Source: Oscheius onirici
Taxonomy: Eukaryota > Nematoda > Chromadorea > Rhabditida > Rhabditidae
Length of the DNA: 64,000 bases
Direction of reading: 5' to 3'
Assembly (NCBI GenBank): GCA_932521025.1
Contig: OW051472.1
Span: 2,790,001 to 2,854,000 of the forward strand
The notes beneath the pieces are model-generated. The model worked only from the letters and a program-made list of their open reading frames with translations, made no database searches and was not told the origin of the DNA. Position 1 is the first letter of the stretch, and each line of letters begins with the position of its first letter. Below, piece by piece: positions 62,212-64,000 of the stretch. The position numbers were made by a program, and so were the translations under genes.

Positions 62212-64000
62212 ATGCTATCGAAACCAAGTGACAATAGTGACGATATTCAAATTGGCCAACAACAGACGCGAGGGGGAAAACGAACACATCAACAAGGTAG
62301 GACACGTGATCTTTTGGTTTTCTATTTTGGCTGGGCGCCCGAATACACTAAACATGCACTTTGGCAAGTTGTTTGTCTGAAATGAGTAGATAAACAGATC
62401 GGGGGAAGGCTCTCTTTTTCAGAGTCTTCGTCTTCCCGTCATGGATATCTGACTCGCCCTGTCGTGGCCGAAAAGACGACTGTGATCACGGGAATCGTGG
62501 ACAGTCAACCGATTAAATCGGATGTTCTTTCAGGTGGGAAAAAGGAGAGAAAGAAACAGAGTATTTTCAGAGAGTAATGATGAAAATCTCCGTGTAGTCG
62601 GTCAGAAACAGGAGGTCATCCCGGCTGCCATCGTTCAGAAGACTACAATCTTGACTGAGGAGCCCGAGAGTCATCATCTGACCAAGAAGGAAAGAAAGCT
62701 GCTGAAGCAGAAGGAACAGAAGGAAGCCAGTTCTACCAAACGTGAGACTCTTCTCTTTTCTATCTTTTAAAAAATTCATTTTAGACACAGAACAACACAT
62801 TTCGGAGAGCAGTAAGCAGATCAAGAAGAAGACCAAAGAGGGTGTTGACAAAGCTGCCAACAAGACGGAGGAGCTGACCGGTAAGGCTGCTGAAAAAGTC
62901 GGCGAAGGTGTCGGCTATGCTGAAAACAAGGCGAAGTTGGCTTATGAAAAGGGCTCATCGGCTCTGGAAGCTGTCAAGGACAATAGCCGCAACGCCGCCA
63001 ACAAGGCCAGTGAGACGATTGGAACTGGAGTTAGTCATGTTGCCAATGCTGCCGAAGCTGTCAAGGTCAAGACTGCCGAGCTGGCTGGTCAGGGAGCTGG
63101 AATGCTCTCCAATGCTGCCGAATATACGGGCGAGAAGACCAAGGATCTGACCCATGGAGCTGCTGAGTACATTGGACAAGGAGCCGGAATGGTTTCAAAT
63201 GTGGCTTCTGCAGCTGCTGAAAACCTCTCGTATGTGGCAGAAGGAGCTGCCGGATACCTCGGGCAAGGAGTTGGAATGGTTTCCAACGTCGCCGGAGCCG
63301 TCAAGGAGACTGCCTTCAACGTCGCTTCAGGAGCTGCCGACACTGGCAGAAGACTGTCTCTCGGAGCCTCTGATCTGGCCGGACAGGGAGCCGGTCACGC
63401 TGCCAACATGGCAGAAGTCATCCGGGACAAGGCTGCCGAATTGGCCGGAGAGGGAGCTGGACATGCCGCCAATGTTGCCGAGGTGATTCGAGACAAGGCT
63501 TACGATGCCACGCTGGCAGCTGCCGGTCTGGCTGGACAGGGAGCAGGAATGGCTGTCACCGTTGTCAGTGATGCTGCCACTGTGGCTGGACACAAGACTG
63601 AGGAAGTCATCATCGCCACTGCCGAGAAGGCCGGTACAGGAGCTGGAATGGCAGTCAATGCCGCCGCTCAACTGGTCGGAATGATGGTCGAGGGACTGGT
63701 CACTACCGGAGACACGGCTCTTAACGTGGCTGGTAGGACTGCCGAAGAGGCTGAAGAAGGAGTTGTCTGGGCTTTTGAAGAAGCCAAGCATCTGGGAGAA
63801 GCTGCCAAAGAAAAGGCTATGGAGGCTGGTCACATAGTGAGTGAGAAACTGTCTGCTGCTACGAGAACGGTGAAGGAGAAGGGAGAGGAGCTGAAGGAGA
63901 ATGTTGAAGAGAAGGGAGAGAAGTTCAAAGAGAAGGGCAGAGAGCTCAAGGAAGGTATCAAGGAGAAGGGCTCTGAGCTCAAGGAAGATATCAAAGAGGA
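62212..64000 (+). CDS. LEA-like repetitive hydrophilic protein, cut by the window end
   Basis: Exons 62212-62296, 62423-62533, 62571-62741 and 62785 onward, running off the window. Part 1 is Ser/Gln-rich and polar. Part 2 is charged (KKERKLLKQKEQKE). Part 3, from about 62820, is an Ala/Lys/Glu-rich helix-forming repeat (TKEGVDKAANKTEELTGKAA) of late-embryogenesis-abundant group 3 type. It is interleaved with repeated glycine-rich units of the form LAGQGAGM..NAAE (near 63090, 63180, 63270, 63385, 63455, 63540, 63640), a glycine-zipper-like pattern. The visible end returns to KEKGEELKENVEEKGEK repeats. Such proteins stabilise membranes and proteins in drying or stress in nematodes. There is no membrane segment. 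The link to drying tolerance is from family knowledge only. Confidence 0.8.

Noticed and set aside
62567-63833. Long minus-strand frames opposite the LEA-like gene
   Set aside because: They mirror the repetitive plus-strand coding sequence and only reflect its codon bias.

Overview
The window is animal nuclear DNA, most likely from a nematode. Genes are split into many short exons. The introns are mostly 35-110 bp with GT..TTTCAG borders, and genes on the two strands are interleaved. The clearest taxonomic hint is the PINCH/UNC-97 gene (30923-29255, minus), whose start (MVC..), LIM order and C-terminus follow the UNC-97 pattern as I remember it. It is supported by an OAC-type acyltransferase with an SGNH tail, a receptor L-domain protein, a Cys-loop anion channel and a FMRFamide-type GPCR. 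Several start codons sit 0-20 bases after a splice acceptor with no visible upstream coding exon, which fits spliced-leader trans-splicing or 5'UTR introns. I do not name a species.

Layout. 1.8-7.7 kb (+): a complete ABCC/MRP4-like transporter with 21 exons. 9.4-10.9 kb (+): a secreted ML-domain (MD-2/NPC2-like) lipid-binding protein. 10.9-15.7 kb: intergenic DNA with repeats. 15.7-19.0 kb (+): a Cys-loop ligand-gated chloride channel, tail-to-tail with a peptide-type GPCR (22.3-19.2 kb, -). 22.4-27.9 kb: no gene seen. 28.2-27.9 kb (-): a small 12-cysteine peptide. 30.9-29.3 kb (-): PINCH. 33.7-33.1 kb (-): a small multi-pass membrane protein. 33.9-37.9 kb (+): a divergent gamma-glutamyltransferase-like gene. 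38.2-38.9 kb (+): a BTB-domain protein. 38.9-45.4 kb: no gene seen, pyrimidine-rich. 45.4-46.4 kb (+): an unknown basic protein with a PP1-docking-like RVSF motif. 49.3-47.4 kb (-): a receptor L-domain protein. 50.6-49.4 kb (-): a lipid phosphate phosphatase. 52.0-52.9 (+) and 54.1-53.0 kb (-): two paralogous four-TM proteins, tail to tail. 55.2-54.5 kb (-): a single-pass membrane protein. 55.4-58.6 kb (+): an OAC acyltransferase. 60.7-58.7 kb (-): a mitochondrial-type glutaminase. 62.2 kb to the window edge (+): a LEA-like repetitive protein.

The genes look like unrelated single loci rather than one pathway. The most unusual structure is a dispersed palindromic element of about 320 bp, present in seven copies. 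It carries two tRNA-like units (A-box and B-box) in inverted, head-to-head orientation, inside outer inverted arms with a shared core. Five copies lie inside introns of conserved genes. Two further repeat families are present. Exon joins were worked out by hand. For most genes the summed exons form one open frame ending in a stop, which I use as the main support for the models.
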